Origin: Oxyruncus cristatus
Taxonomy: Eukaryota > Chordata > Aves > Passeriformes > Cotingidae
Length of the DNA stretch: 64,000 nucleotides
Reading direction: 5' to 3'
Assembly: GCA_013399855.1 (NCBI GenBank)
Contig: VXAY01006701.1
Span: 4,683 to 68,682, forward strand
Shown: one piece after another, positions 38,301-52,300 of the stretch
Layout of the letters: the number at the start of each line of letters is the position of its first letter
Numbering within the stretch: position 1 is the stretch's first letter
The notes under the pieces: generated by a model
The model's input: the letters and a program-made list of their open reading frames with translations, nothing else
Told to the model about the DNA's origin: nothing
Database searches by the model: none
Translations under genes and position numbers: made by a program

Positions 38301-41300
38301 TGAGAGTACCTTGTACACTCTAACCCAGTTTTGTGCCTATTAGAGCAAAGTGGCAACAGAGGGCCATGTTTCTGTAGTTTCCTGGTGGCTGGGATCTCTG
38401 ATTATCTATCCTACTTCCAGTCCCAAGTAGCAGGTCATGGATGCTGATGTAGGCTATCCCAATACAGGCCTGCCCAAATCTCTCTGGGATCTCACCCTGG
38501 ACCTCTAAGCTTCCCCATGCTCTGATGGAGATGGGGCAGAGAAGTTTCCAGGACTGGAGGAAAGTGTCCTTTCAGTTTTACAGAACCCACCTGCCCAATG
38601 CCTTCTCTCAGACACAGGAAGCCATCTTAGAAGACAGGAGTTTTCCCTCCAAGTCCTCCAGCATACAGCGTCCTCTGCTCACAGACTAAGCTGCTGATTT
38701 TAGGACCCAGAAATAGCCATTCCATGTACAGCATACAGCTCGCTTACCAGCACTGGTATATACACTGCTATGCTGCCTTTCTTTCACATCAGTTAAAATA
38801 TGCCTCATTGGCTGATCATCCTGGAGTATCTTACATGGTGTAGTGTTACTGAAACAGTGACATAAAAGAACAATATTCATCACATATGAATGAAAAAATC
38901 AGTCTTTCTTGGTCAAACTTACCACAATGTTTATTTACCAATGTCAAACACTAAAGTGCTGCCTTTCTCCTGAAGCATGTTCTTCACTCTGTGGCCTTGA
39001 AGTCAGAGTGTGTTGTGTTATTTTACTTTTTGATAGTCTGTAGAGCTAAAGTGAGAGTAAATAACTGGTTTCCATGTGTTAGTATATCCTCAGAGAGCGC
39101 AGTCTTTCTCTTATGAATGCAAAGGTCAAAATCAGATCAGTGACCGAGAGTTTTTTACAATTAAGGCCTATAACTGGTAAGAACTCAAAACATCTATCTA
39201 GCTTGTGCAAACAAAAGCCACTTCTGGAAAATGTATTTACGCATGTCTGTTCCAAACAGTAATGGGCTAAACTGTCTCCTTGGCAGAACAAGTTGACATC
39301 ATGAGCTGGTGACATTTGTGATCCTTCTACTGATCACATGCAGCCATTGAGACTTGGGAAGACTTGGTATTTGTATATCTTGCATTACCACTTTCCTTCT
39401 GTTTGCCTCAGAGCTACTTGTGGTTTGCACTTGAAACAAATTATTCAAGCAATCCTGTAGGCAGAGTCATGTTCCTCCTGCACACCTTATTAGCTGACAC
39501 CAACAGACCCAAAAGATACAAGGTCTGCTGGACCCAACAGTACAGACACCTCTGTTATTTTCCTGAACACAGTTTGATGCTCATAGGTGTACACATGTTT
39601 TGGACTTCCCCCACACAGAAAAAAAATCTGGGTTTTTTTTTCAGCTGCACTACACAGTCAGTGAAAAGCACTGAGCAATGTGTTACCCAGCAGTTTTCTA
39701 TGCAGGGATCAGATTCAGCAGTTTTTCAGACTGCATTACTGGACCATTACTTGCTTCCAACTGAGATTTATCCCTTTCTAGTGCACCAATAGCTGCCTCA
39801 CTTTAGGAAATATTTTGCAGGTGTTACTGAATGCCAAGATCCTCTTTGCACAGAAAGTCTGGGAGTAGCTGTATAAATCTGACAAAAACATCTCTTTGCA
39901 CTCAGTGTATGCTGCTATTTACTGTCATTTTCTTGCCTAGGAGAACTTCAAAAGACAAAGTAAGAAAAAGTTGACTGTTTGATATTAATCACTGAACAGA
40001 ATCAAATCTTTTAAAAACCATGATCTTTTTTGGTGAACTAGTGGAAAAGTTGCTGAAGTCAACTTCAGCCCAGTATTTTTTTTTTTTCCAGCACAATTAC
40101 AGAGTTTCCAAATGAATATAGCAACAAAAATATTTCCATGTATTAGGATTCAGAGAATTAGTACAAATTTCCTGTACTATCTACCCATATTAAAAGTAAA
40201 ACCAGACAATTTCTTTGCAGGTGGCAAATGAACTGGTTTATGGTTGTACAAACCTGCTAAAACACACGTTGTAAATACTTATTTAAAAATAGAAATAATT
40301 TGTATTTTTCATTGGCCCTTCCTACTCCCATGGCTTCATGCAAAGGCACTCCCTCTAAGAACAGAAAATTTTTTTCTGTCCCATTAGTGTTCCTCCTGTA
40401 ATATTTTATAATAAAAGACATGGCACCCACACAACCTCACTTCAAGCTACATAGAAGCATTTGGAAAGCTTTATGTCTTTAACTGTGCAGAGGTGCCTGG
40501 TTTGGCAGAGAGGGGCCCATGTGAGAGAAAGAATTCTTTTTACAAATTTAAAATTAAAATGGTTTTGTACTTTAGAGCGCTAAAGAAAGCAGAGCTGTTC
40601 ATTTCCATATTTCTCACTTTAAAAAAAAGCTTTAAATGGATCACATATTTTACAAAGAAGTTGGTCTGATCATAAAGTGGCTCAACCTGTAGGAATATTT
40701 TCATAATACAATAAAAATAGCCAGGTTGGAAGAATAGAGAGCTTTTCCTGACCTAAAATTAAACAAGGACTCATCAAGGAATTTTTATTACTGATTCTTG
40801 GAAGTGCCCCTATTCCAGTCCTCAACAAAAAAGAAGCAATTAACCTGTGGTTAATAACAACACCTTCCAATGAATGGCTCCCAGGATAGCCTATGCTGTT
40901 GTTCAGTTGCAGAGGGAATGAAACTTCCAGAGGTGCGTTCTGGGTAGATGACTGCACATCCTGACCCCAGCATGGGCTCTCCTTACACTGAGACCCCCAA
41001 AGATCAGCATACCAGAAAGATGACCAGGCCTAATCATGTTTACATCCCCTAGAGGGCCTTTCCTGACAGGGCTTCCCAGTGTTTGGATTTCTCCTTGATA
41101 CTACTTCAGCCCTGCAAAGTGCGACTCATCTACATTGCCTACCTGTGTGAAGACCTTCTAAATGAAATCACAGTTCACAGGGAGGATGGCCACTTCTGTC
41201 ACAGTGTGGGTTTTTTGAGCCTTGTGCCATGATGGCACTACAGGGTTTTTTTTCATTCTCTTCACCTTTGAAAACCAATCAACCAACCCAAACACTGTGC

Positions 41301-41857
41301 TGAGGTCTTCTTGTGTTGAGTAGGACTGATGAACCCCTCCCCTACACGCCCAGGCCCTGCCTCCCCATGGCCACAATTGCCCAGCAGTTCTCTGGATAGA
41401 ACACTGTCCTCCAAAAGCCGAGTCCTCTATCCCCAGAGCTCTGCAACCTGCATTTTCCTCAGGCTTCAAAGGCCCTGTAAACGCTCCATGCACATACCTG
41501 CAGCATACAAATCAAAGCCCAGCTGAAGAGTCTGCCTACCTTTCCCACTTTCGTGTGCCAGTATTGCTTACAAATATTTCTCTCTTGTCCTTGTGGAAAT
41601 CTCTGCCTGTGAAAAAAACGGAAAATGAGCTCCTTCCTATCTCCTTTGTAACCAAACAGACTCCCTTTCAGAATGGATTTCTTCAGACTACAAAGCTCTG
41701 TGCATTTCAGCTGATTAATCATATCAGAACACAGCATGCAGCGTCCCCTGGAGCATAATTCCTAGGGCACAACTCCTGCTTCCCGCTGTGCCTGTCTCGT
41801 TACTGATGCTCATGCTGACAACAAGTTAGGAGAAGTAATGAACCTCAAACAAGCAGG
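35375..41857. other. Gene-poor unique sequence
   Basis: Open frames of 151 codons (minus, 37434-37889) and 142 codons (plus, 39364-39792) are the longest; neither shows a recognisable domain. A hydrophobic minus-strand frame at 36050-36331 is also unrecognised. A/T homopolymers are scattered, for example around 40077-40088. No transposon was identified. Confidence 0.55.
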
Positions 41858-41878
41858 AAAAAAAAAAAAAAAAAAAAA
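41858..41878. repeat. Poly-A tract (21 A)
   Basis: A pure A run followed by GAGAGC. No clear retroposed body upstream. Confidence 0.95.
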
Positions 41879-44800
41879 GAGAGCACAAAATCAGGAATTA
41901 TCCCACTTGGCAGTCTGTTTGTTACCTGGTGCTGAAGTGTACCAAGGATAGCAGAGAACTGGAAGGTAAGGAAACAAGCAAACAAAAAAAGGACAAAGAT
42001 ATAGTGCCAGACAATAAGTAAGCTTATTCTACCCAAATACATGTTGTCAGAATTGTTACTTGCAGGCAGAAGAAGCTGACAAAGATGGGAACCTTCAGTC
42101 AGAAGGTTAAGCAAAACAGCATTAAAAAATTTTACCTAAAAAAAAATTCTTCCTTCTTAATATTCAAAATAAAGTACATTGATTCTTCTGTAAAGAAGGA
42201 CATTGACATGGGGGAAACTAAATTACAAGCCACATTTATAGAAATTTTTGTAGCAGGACATAAATCAGAGGCACGGAGAGTTCAAAACAGTAGTAAGATT
42301 AGTTCTAGGAGTGAAAGAAATCCCAGTAACAGAGGCAATCCAGACCCTGACAAAATTAAATTATTTTTAGTAAAATACAAATCCCAGAAATATTCTGTAT
42401 AACTTCATCTGATAGTTGAGAAAAAGCCAGAGATAAATTTTCCTCCTGTCACAAGGAAATACATTCCATTTCACAAAGCAAACAAACAAACACACAAAAA
42501 CCCACAAACCCACCAAAAAACAAGGTGAGGTTAAACAGCTACTAAAGCCACTTTTGAAACAGAAAAGCAAAAACAGGTAAGAAAAACTTGTGTCCAAAAA
42601 CTGTACAAGGAGTTTACATAAAATGTTCATGCTCATGTATTGAGATGTTTTAGAATATGATGGAAATTCCATAACAGGGAACTGGACAAAAATTTAATTC
42701 TGCAAGAGAGGACCGATAAATAGGTGTCCTGGGTAGTCAGAGAAATGTGAGTGGGTATTGGGTTGGGAAAGCAGACTGGAGCAGTGGTGGGAGGTAGCAT
42801 CTACAGTGCACCTTATTACAAACATGTTATTACAAAGAAAAGTGAGGAACTGGTGCCTGCCAGCCTCCAGGTGCATTCCACATCCCTGGCATCAAAGCCG
42901 ATGCCAGATTCACACTACAATTACCAAGGACCAGCCAAACTAAGAAGCATGTAATAAAGTGTCATTCTAATTGGAGCTGAGGTTTTTGCAACAGCTTTTT
43001 GCACAACTAACATTACCAGGTAAAAGTATAATGAAGACTAGAAAGGTGGTACTGAAATAAAATTTGCGCTAACACAAAATAATGATGATTAGATTGCCAC
43101 TGCATTTAGGATCACTTGGGAAGATACAGTGAAATGACAATGTTTAGTTCAATACAGTCAACTGTACACTCATCCATCTAGGAATAAAATGAGACAGAGG
43201 TCATACTGAGAGTCTACTCCGGAAGCAGCAGCTAAAAAAGATTTGATCTCCTGCTGGCTAATCAAGTGAATGGCTTTCCAATTCAACACTGTGCTCAACA
43301 AGTGTGTTCCTTGGATATATTAAATGAAGGGATTTTGAGAAGGATCAGAACAGTCTCATCTGGCCTTATAATATATATAACATCCAACACTAAAGGCAAT
43401 TTGAGTGTCCATTAAAGATATAAAAATCCAAATGAACTCAGAGAAATTTTGACACAAAATTATTATAGGCTCAGGACCCTAAATTTTCAGATACTGAAAA
43501 CATATGGCTCTATCTCCAGAGTTTTAAATTGACTCTGGTCTTCCAGTTTATGAAAGCAGAAAACTTATTTTGGACACTGCAAAAATAGGTGAAGAGGAAA
43601 AGTATGAAAGGAAAAGTTGAGCTTCTTATCAGGAAAAAAAACCCAAACCTTTTTCAAACAATGAAATTTATTAAATTGGGTAACACAATAAGTACACGAA
43701 AGAGACATTTAAAACTAGACAAATTTTTTTAGAAACACATGGCAACAAACAAAGTATTGGAAAAACTAAAGGGGAGTATGACACTCCCCTCACCTCTCAC
43801 CCCCAATTTCTCTATCATATGGTCCTATGAATCATTCGATCGGATGTAAATATCCATTATATATACTATACATTGGGGATAGATACATAGACCAAGACCC
43901 ACAATACCTGTATGAACAACTGAGACAAGTAGAAACTTTGTTGTCCCCATAGGGACAACTTTAGGCAAGTAGAAACCTGTACCAATTACAATAGGACTGA
44001 AAATGAAGAAATGAAATGAGAGGAGTTTATTATGGAAAGAAAATGTAGAAATTACAGCTGCAGATACCAACAAAGGAAGCCAGGAGGAGGAAAGAAGAAC
44101 AGAGGTCAAATACTTTAATGTACCAAGCACATTCAAGATAAGGAAGTGAAATAACATCCAAGGCGATAAGAAGAGTATGTAAACATCATTGGAAAATAAA
44201 GTCTGCTGACTCTAGACTTCCAGAAAGTATTGCTGTAACCTGCAAATAATGTATGAGAGAAGCAACCATCAGGCATGATACTTTAGGAAATAGAGAGAGC
44301 TCAGCAGATGGAATATTCCATCTTCTGAGGCAAAGTTTCCCGATCTCCCTGCCACCCCAGAAGCTGCTCAGCAAAGCTCCCCTCACAAAGGCTCTCTGGT
44401 ACTTTTTCTGGAAAACACAAGGCTGCTGAGCCTCTGCATACATAGGGTTGTCGTGCCAGAAGTGGAGTCCCTTGTGGACACCAGCAATAAAGTACTGAGC
44501 CTGCAGCAAATTGACTGAATGCTAATCCCCATTCTGGAGCATTCAGTGCTAGATGCTTTTAAGGCCTCCTGTTCATGAAGAGGAAGATTTTTTTTTTTAC
44601 TCAACTGGATTCTCTGTGTGCTCCAGAAGGCAGCATTTCATTGGCATGAGGATAGTTTTTGTGGGATGAAGAGAACAGGGAAAATGTCTAGTGATGCACT
44701 GCCTGTACCAGGTAAAAAAGGACAGAGCAGGAGGAAGAACCTTCTCTCTGAAGCCTGGGTAGTGACGACAGAGCAGACACGGACAGCCACAGCACAAAGA

Positions 44801-46340
44801 CAGTCATCTTGGGCGCTGTTGATATTGAGTCCACATTAAGATGCTGCCTTACAGTACAGAAGTTGACACATCTGCATGACCATGACCTCTTTAAAGTCCC
44901 TGGGAGATTTGCTGTGAGGGTCAAGAATTTACTGCATCATTTCCAAATACCCAGATTGCCTTTTCACTGTCAGGGAATGATTAATGTAGAATAACCATTA
45001 CCCTTCCCAGTGTTGTCCAGAGGTTAAAAATGAAGTAAAACACAAGCCAAGTGGAGTCATCAGCCACTGAACAATACAAAAGTTTGCATAAAACCTACTC
45101 CTTGGGTCTGTGGTGTCTCAAATAGTTCTGGGTTAAGCCACAACAAACAGATATCCCTGAATCATCGTTTTTCTTAATGGTTTCCCATGTAGCTTTATTA
45201 AATCTCTTCTACAAAATGACATATATTGCACAAGTTTTTCCAAATCTTGATACCCTTATTTCAAAAAACAGAACCTATCTTCTCTGCTGATAAAGCAATT
45301 TGAAAGCTGTGACCCTTCCTAAAAAGGAATTTCTGAGCCAATTTCTACTGTCAAAGATTTGTAGTATATTAACCATTGTCCAGCTATGCAAACATTCTCA
45401 AATATAAAGTCAAAAGCAAGATGTTCAAAAGTATTTAGCTTTCTCTGAAGTCAATGGCCAATCTTCTAACCCTACAGACCTCAAAGATTCACTTCCCCAT
45501 AATTTATTTAATCTTTTTATTAATAAATGAACAGGTTACATGAAAAGACTCTTCACAGAACATACTGTATGTAATTTTGCAATTAACAGCCCCCTCTCAT
45601 TATCAAATGGTCCAAACAGTCCAAAATCTCTTTCACTAGAAACACAGTACTCCCAAGTCTGCATTTCAAACAGTGGAGCCACTTGTATCTTTGCAAAGAA
45701 ATAACTAAATTTTACCCATGATGGATGATGAGTCCAGAAGGAATACAAAAGCAGACTTTGTCCTATGAACCATGTGCCATTTATCTGTCATTCCGTTTAC
45801 TCCCTACTGCAACACATACAAAAAAGTAAGAGCTTATATTTTCAATTAAAAATATTAATTACAAATAACTTTTGTGATAAGATATTAAATAATTCTAGCC
45901 TGTCTTGCAGGGTGAATGACTAAACTTCAAAAAAACATTTTGAGTTTGTCAATGCAATTATACAGTAAACCGAAGAATATAAATAGAAAGTGAAAGATGT
46001 TCCATTTAAAGAGAAATGAGTATGCTTAAAAAGGCTGAGTTTGCAGGGCATGTATTGCTCCAAAATAATTTTCAGAGTCACTACAGACTATCTGCAAAAT
46101 AGACAAAAGATGGCTAACAGCTTTAACATTTTGCAGGAATGCTGGAATTGTGAAGAAAGGCAGAGAAACCTAAAAAGGGAGAAAAAAACCACAGTTGTCC
46201 CAATGCTATCTGAGCCAAAAAAATCAGTGAAGGCAGAAATCAGAATACTGTGTTGAAACAAGAAATTTCAGCAAAGACAAAACATTCAGAGCACTGTCTG
46301 AAGAAATGCCTCAAAAAAAGCACTAGTCCCAATATATATT
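41879..46340. other. Gene-poor unique sequence
   Basis: Only short frames without recognisable domains. Contains an A/C-rich patch at about 42479-42523 and a symmetrical repeat structure at 43926-43976, listed separately. Confidence 0.55.
43926..43976. repeat. Hairpin flanked by a direct repeat
   Basis: GTTGTCCC (43940-43947) and GGGACAAC (43952-43959) form perfect 8-bp arms around the loop CATA. The hairpin is flanked by two copies of CAAGTAGAAAC (43926-43936 and 43966-43976). Function is unknown. Confidence 0.8.
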
Positions 46341-46360
46341 AAAAAAAAAAAAAAAAAAAA
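46341..46360. repeat. Poly-A tract (20 A)
   Basis: Twenty A followed by GAAAAAAG. No element upstream was recognised. Confidence 0.95.
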
Positions 46361-49300
46361 GAAAAAAGTAATGAGCTCAGAAAGCTGAACAACCCAAAAC
46401 CAAGCCATGGGACCAAATGTAATAGCAAAATCTTTCCCACTATAGAAAATCCACAACCTATAAAGTGTCTTACATCAAAACATGCTATAGATTTCACTAA
46501 AGAATGCCTTTCTTCCCTAGGAATAACCAAACACAGGTTAAGTGTCTTGAACTAAAGTAGAAGCAACACTCACGCAAGTGAAACAGCTGTTTAACATTGA
46601 GTTTTCATAGAAAAGAAGGCAGAACAAAGACCAAAAGCACAGTAAAATTATTCAATTGACTTGTGTGAAACTGAAGAATAATTCATACCACAGTTTCCAT
46701 ATCTCTTAGATTATTTGCAAGGGCAGAAGGAGAAAAACAAAATGCCAGCCAAAAAATTTATTCACAAAATAAGAAAAAAAATACCCACAGGATACATCAG
46801 AACTTTATGGCACCAACATTCCTGCAAAGCAAATTAGACTTTACTACCTTGATTTCTACACACAGAAAACCAAAATTCCTCTAGCTGATTGCCCTTTTCC
46901 TCTGGGGAAGAAACTAATTTCAATTAATACTAATAAATCTTAAAAGGTCTAATGGTTTAACTTGTTTTTTGGAATACAGAAGATGTCTCTGTGAAAAAAC
47001 TGTTTCTCATTTATTTGAAATCTCCCCAAATGAAATGGAGATGCAGGCAACATGTAATGCCTGGGAAGATTCCACCAAAAAAGGACAGAAGAACTTGAAA
47101 GTCATCACTCTCAGTAACAAGAGATGAAGCTGAGCAGCCTGAAGACTTGAAGATTTCAGGGAAGGGAAGGATGGATGAAAGAAGGCAGTTGTCTCTACCA
47201 TAAACACTCTCAGTATATATCATGCCTGTGAAGATAAGTCACCCTACTATGGGGATCCAGTTTTCATAAGAAATCTCTCAGCCTTTTACTTATCAATTCA
47301 TCAATTCATTGCACGAGCAGCCTTATTACAGACTTTCTCTAGGCTGTAATCCCAGAAAAATTCCAGGGAGAAAGCAGGAAAAGGAGGGTAGCCCCAAAGC
47401 TCTAGGAAGCATCTCAGGGAAGCAAAGGGGTTTATTTTAAACAAACCACATTTAGAAAAGCCAGATTTTCAAAAACAAATGCATAAAGACCATCCCTGAG
47501 GACGGACCATCCCTGTTATAGCCAAGTCAAAGACTCTCTTAAAAATCTCTTTTGATCATAATCTGTGGCACAAGATCATGGGAAACATATTATCCACATC
47601 AATCAAAGACGTCATTAAAACTAGAAATAACAGCATGATCAACAAAGTGTTCCTATTTGCCACTGATAAAAAATGTGTGTTACAAGGTAGCAAAAAGGCA
47701 GAGCGTAAAAATGATTAAAAATAATAAGGATTCTAATTTGTGCAAATGACTTTGATGACTGGAAAACCCCAGTTTCGTACTGAAAAATGTGCCCTTCACT
47801 GAGCTCACAAGCTAACATCCAGGCTAAACACTGTCTGAAGTAAAGCATCCTTAAGGATGCTCCATATGCCCAAGACTACAAATAGTGCTCTCAGCTCTCT
47901 TCCTAATCCTAATTACTGTTATGCAGACTGCCCTGAGCACACATTGGTAATGGCATGCCTGAGAGACAGAGAGAGATCTCCACTAATGACACATGCATGT
48001 CTCATTTATTATTTGTTAGTCAACTTGTAGGGAAAGATTTGGAATCCCACACAGTTTCCACAGCTCTCTGTAGATATTCTTCAGGAAAATGAATAGTAGA
48101 TATGGTACCAGCTTTTCCTTCTCAGGGTCTGTGACTCTATGATATGTGGTTGTCCTAGTTAGGTTTACTTCCTTCGAAGTCAGGTAAGAGATTTGTTGGA
48201 GATGGAGGATAGATGTATCAAACAGACTTGTAAAGGTGATTCATGTGAATGCTTTCAAGTGTCAATCCAAGTTGACAAAAAGAGAAATAACTCTCACAAA
48301 TGCATTTCTTCTTCCTAAACTTTGTAAATAAGATTTTAGCCCTGTTGTTCTATGAATACACACACCACACACAAACATGCTTAACACTGTCACTACAGTC
48401 ACTTCCATTCAATCTCAATATTTATCAGCATTCAAATCGTCATCTAATTCCAAATTACTTCATTTTTATGATTGATATTGATAAAGCAGGCAGAAAGAAT
48501 ACAACAGGCTTTCCAGCACTCTGCTTGAGTTGGCAGTGCTAACTGTACTGGAGAAACTCTTCTTGAGTCATTGAGAAAATCTGTGACCCAGCCATTGCTG
48601 GAGATTCCAGTTTTTTAATCCCATGCTAAGGAATGCTTCAGACCTTTAAACATGTTCTAAGAGTTGTCAAACATTTGTGCTGGAAGAGGCTTGCTCTGGA
48701 ATACACGACCTCCTCCAGCAACTTTAAAAACCTTAGTTTCTTCATACAGAGGGAGCCACTCTGACTCCTTTCAATCTAAGCCTAAGCCTCACAACCCATA
48801 CTTTTGCTCTTTACTGTATAATCAGAAACAAAAATCTTTTCTGATATTGGAAGTTAAACCTCAGTAATCAGTATGGAGTTAGAGGGAAGCAGGAGACCAC
48901 TTCCAAAATAAACCAACCTTTATTGGATCCTTGGATATAAAAAGTCAACTCTTGAGTCAGCTGCCTAACATTTCCAAAATCTGAAGAATGTCCTAGGTGT
49001 CCATTCAGCTGGGCTGTAGTATTCAGTGGTGATTGAGAAAAACAGAATGCAAAGATTATTTGAATTTAGAGATAATCTCTTTTATCATACCCACACCAAT
49101 GAAGGGTCATCAAATCACAGGGAACAAGAGAAGCCTCAGATTATAATCATTAGCATTGAAGCTAGACACCATGAATCTAACTGCCTGCCTGAGAGGCCAG
49201 TTTGCACATGGCCACTACAGCATGGCAATGCAGGAGTCTGGTCCTACATATAACAAAAAAAAAAAAAAGTTTCTTTTCTGTCGAACAGATAAATGTTTTG

Positions 49301-52300
49301 GATATCAAAACTGGTAAGACCTACAAAAACATCTTTAACCATAAGTACATTGTTCTATAACATCCTGCAACCATATCTCATATCCACAAAAGCCTAAAGA
49401 TTGCTTCAAAGAAACGAGATTCAAAAATGACGAGGTGAACAAAGGTAATGGTTGCTTAGCGGTTGGTACCCCTTGCCCACAAGCTACCCTCCCCTGCATG
49501 TTGGAGATGATGTTGGTGCAGCACTGGAATGTAAAAAGGACCTACCTCCTCTTTGTGACATGTGTTCTTTATATTGAAAAACCTTCTCTCCTCTGAAAGC
49601 CCGGGGGAAGATGACTTCTCATTGATCCACTCCGTTGCCTGCTATTCAGTGGCTTTTCTCCAGCTGCAGCTTTTGCCTTGCTCTTTATCTCCTCTCACAG
49701 AGCCTTTCAACTTACAAGAACCCAGTCTCCAGGTTTGGTTGGATTATTGACAAATTATCCACCATACCAGGAGGAGTTGATGAATGAATAAGGTCACATT
49801 CACCCAGATGTATAAGATCTTATGAGTGAAGAAACAGTACTCAAAATCTGTATTTTAAATTGTCCTTAAACTGGCTTGCATTCTTAATTGCCTTTAGCAT
49901 TTACACATACACACAACAGACAGAATGCACCATGGTAAGGACCTTAGCAGTAAATGACTACATTCCTAATTCGATAGATCTTTGCTCTGCTTGATCTAGT
50001 AAAATAATCAGATTTGGATATTTGCCTGTGCAGAATCCATAGACAAATGTTTTACCATCATGTCTCTCACCAAGGCACAGCTGTCAGGGATTCAGCCTCT
50101 AAATAACATCATCTAGAAGAATGAATCTGTACGCCCCCTGTTGGCATAAGCACCCCATTTAACCTTTCCTGTGCAGAATGTAGCATTTTATATAGCAATG
50201 ATTTTAGTGAACAGCTGGGCTATGGGTTAGCATAGCTAACCCATTTACTCATCTTTTAGACTTTTTGCCATTGGGTTAGCAATTCACAAATGCCTATGTC
50301 ATTAATGTTTTTGACTCTAACAAAGCCAAGATACCATGGCATTTTTTTTAGCTCTGTCAATATAAAACATTTCCTTAGAATTGCAGATGGACATGGCACA
50401 TTACAGTTCTAGAAAAAAACCTGTTCCCTGCTCTGGGAGAGCTAGAAATTGAAGTCATGCATGAAACATTTTGACCAGTATTGAACAGCTTCTCAGAGCA
50501 CTCCAGAAACTCTGTTTATTAGTTCTCTGTTTACTTCTTTAAATATCTTCTCAGGCAATAGCAAGACTTAATTCAAGACTCAGAGACCACATTAATCTCT
50601 ACAGCAAAGACTTCCTGTATCTGTGGCTTTCAGTCATCAGAACAAAGTTACACATCCTCTGGTCACAAAATAACAGTTTCAGGATCATGTGAGTATATGC
50701 TATCCAACCACACTGGAGCACCCATCTCAGTCTTACGTATTTTAGATTTTAAGATTCTTTTCCTCAGTTTTGGTACAAGAAAACTATAAGATGGAAGACA
50801 AACAACTGGGCTATTTCTTTCATATTTATTTTGAGAATCTAAGTTTTTGCTTTTGACTTAGAGGACAGATTCTTCAGACTATGAAACGGCTGCCAAGTTT
50901 AACATGAATGGCATTTAGCTGGCAAAGAGTGTATTACTGCCAAATGCCTAACACACTGGGCATATTGTATTTATACCATCTGGGAGAGTAAACAGTGACA
51001 GGAAATAACCACAAACAGGTGTTAATGTTAGCCCCTTAAGGATCATTAATGAAGTATGGCAACTGACAGCATTGAAAGAGCCCACACACAAGTCCTGACA
51101 ACGGGAGAAAGTGGGATTCCAGGGACTGTTAGAGTGTATTAATTTGTAAGAGTGTATTATTTTGTCACATGAAAAATCTGTTCTTGATTGCATCTCCTCC
51201 ACATGACCTCCTTTATCCTCTTGCCATACCACATCCTTCAGCTGAGCTCCTGTTGAATACTCCTTCCTTTTTCCCTTTTAGGCACCAAGCTCCATCCTTA
51301 CCCCAGCCAGCCAAGACAAACACAATCCTGAAATACTGATCCTTCCTGGAAGCCTATCATCCTCTGAAGACAACTGCACGCTTTCATGCATTCTTCAGAA
51401 AACAAATACCGTCTCAATTCCCCTTTAGACATTTTCAGAGACATTTCCACCTTCACTAAAATAAAAGGACTCTGGCTTCTACAAAGTGTGACCCAAATTG
51501 CACATCAGTATTTCCTCAGTGCACCTCCAAGGCTAATTCCCATGTCCCAGAAAAGACATGAGAAAGGATGTGTGACAGTGACACCGCCTGCCTTTACAAC
51601 AGTATCACACAAATCCAGTGTAGAGAAGGTCCGGATTACCACAGGGGAATGCAACAGGTACTGTGAGACAGTCTCATAGGTGAATTGAGCCTGATACATA
51701 ACTAGTCAAACTCTTTTGTAAAACTTCATAGAAGAATATATGGAGTATTGCCCTTCATCTTCACAGAAGCTTACTAGATTTCCAAAGCAAATGTTAATAC
51801 TTAGGCAACGTCATCCAAAAAAAGAATTAACATTTTATAATAAACTATGAAGCAAAACAGACTAATCTCCAGCCAGTTCACTACTCTCTGCCCCATCGTA
51901 CACAAAAAGATGAATTTTCCCCAAAGGACTTTGTTTTCAGACAAATGTCACCTGGCTAATATGAAGTGTTAATGCTGCCTCAAAGGAACCTGAGAGACAG
52001 AAAAGACACACAAGGAAGGAGAGGCCGTGAGGCCTTTCTCTTTAGAAGATGGACACTAAACCACAAGTTTCACATTGCAAAACTTCAGACTCTCTCTAAT
52101 TCAGGCCATTAGTGTTACAAAGAATACTGGTGGGCATGTGAATTTAGCCATTCACTAATAACAAAGCCTAACTACTGAATAGATTAAATGTTTCCAAAGA
52201 TACCCTCGTTAATTCTGGCTAGTGTTTAGGAAAGGGGAAGGAGAATATTTTAAAGGCTAGAAAATAGTTTCCTTTCTTTACATCTTTGTTAAAAGACTAC

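Noticed and set aside
39364..39792. 142-codon plus frame with a hydrophobic start
   Set aside because: Not recognisable as a secreted protein family; no conserved cysteine pattern or promoter.
48128..48144. TCTGTGACTCTATGAT, similar to the CR1 tail repeat
   Set aside because: The preceding 200 bases show none of the CR1 3'-end blocks seen in the true copies.
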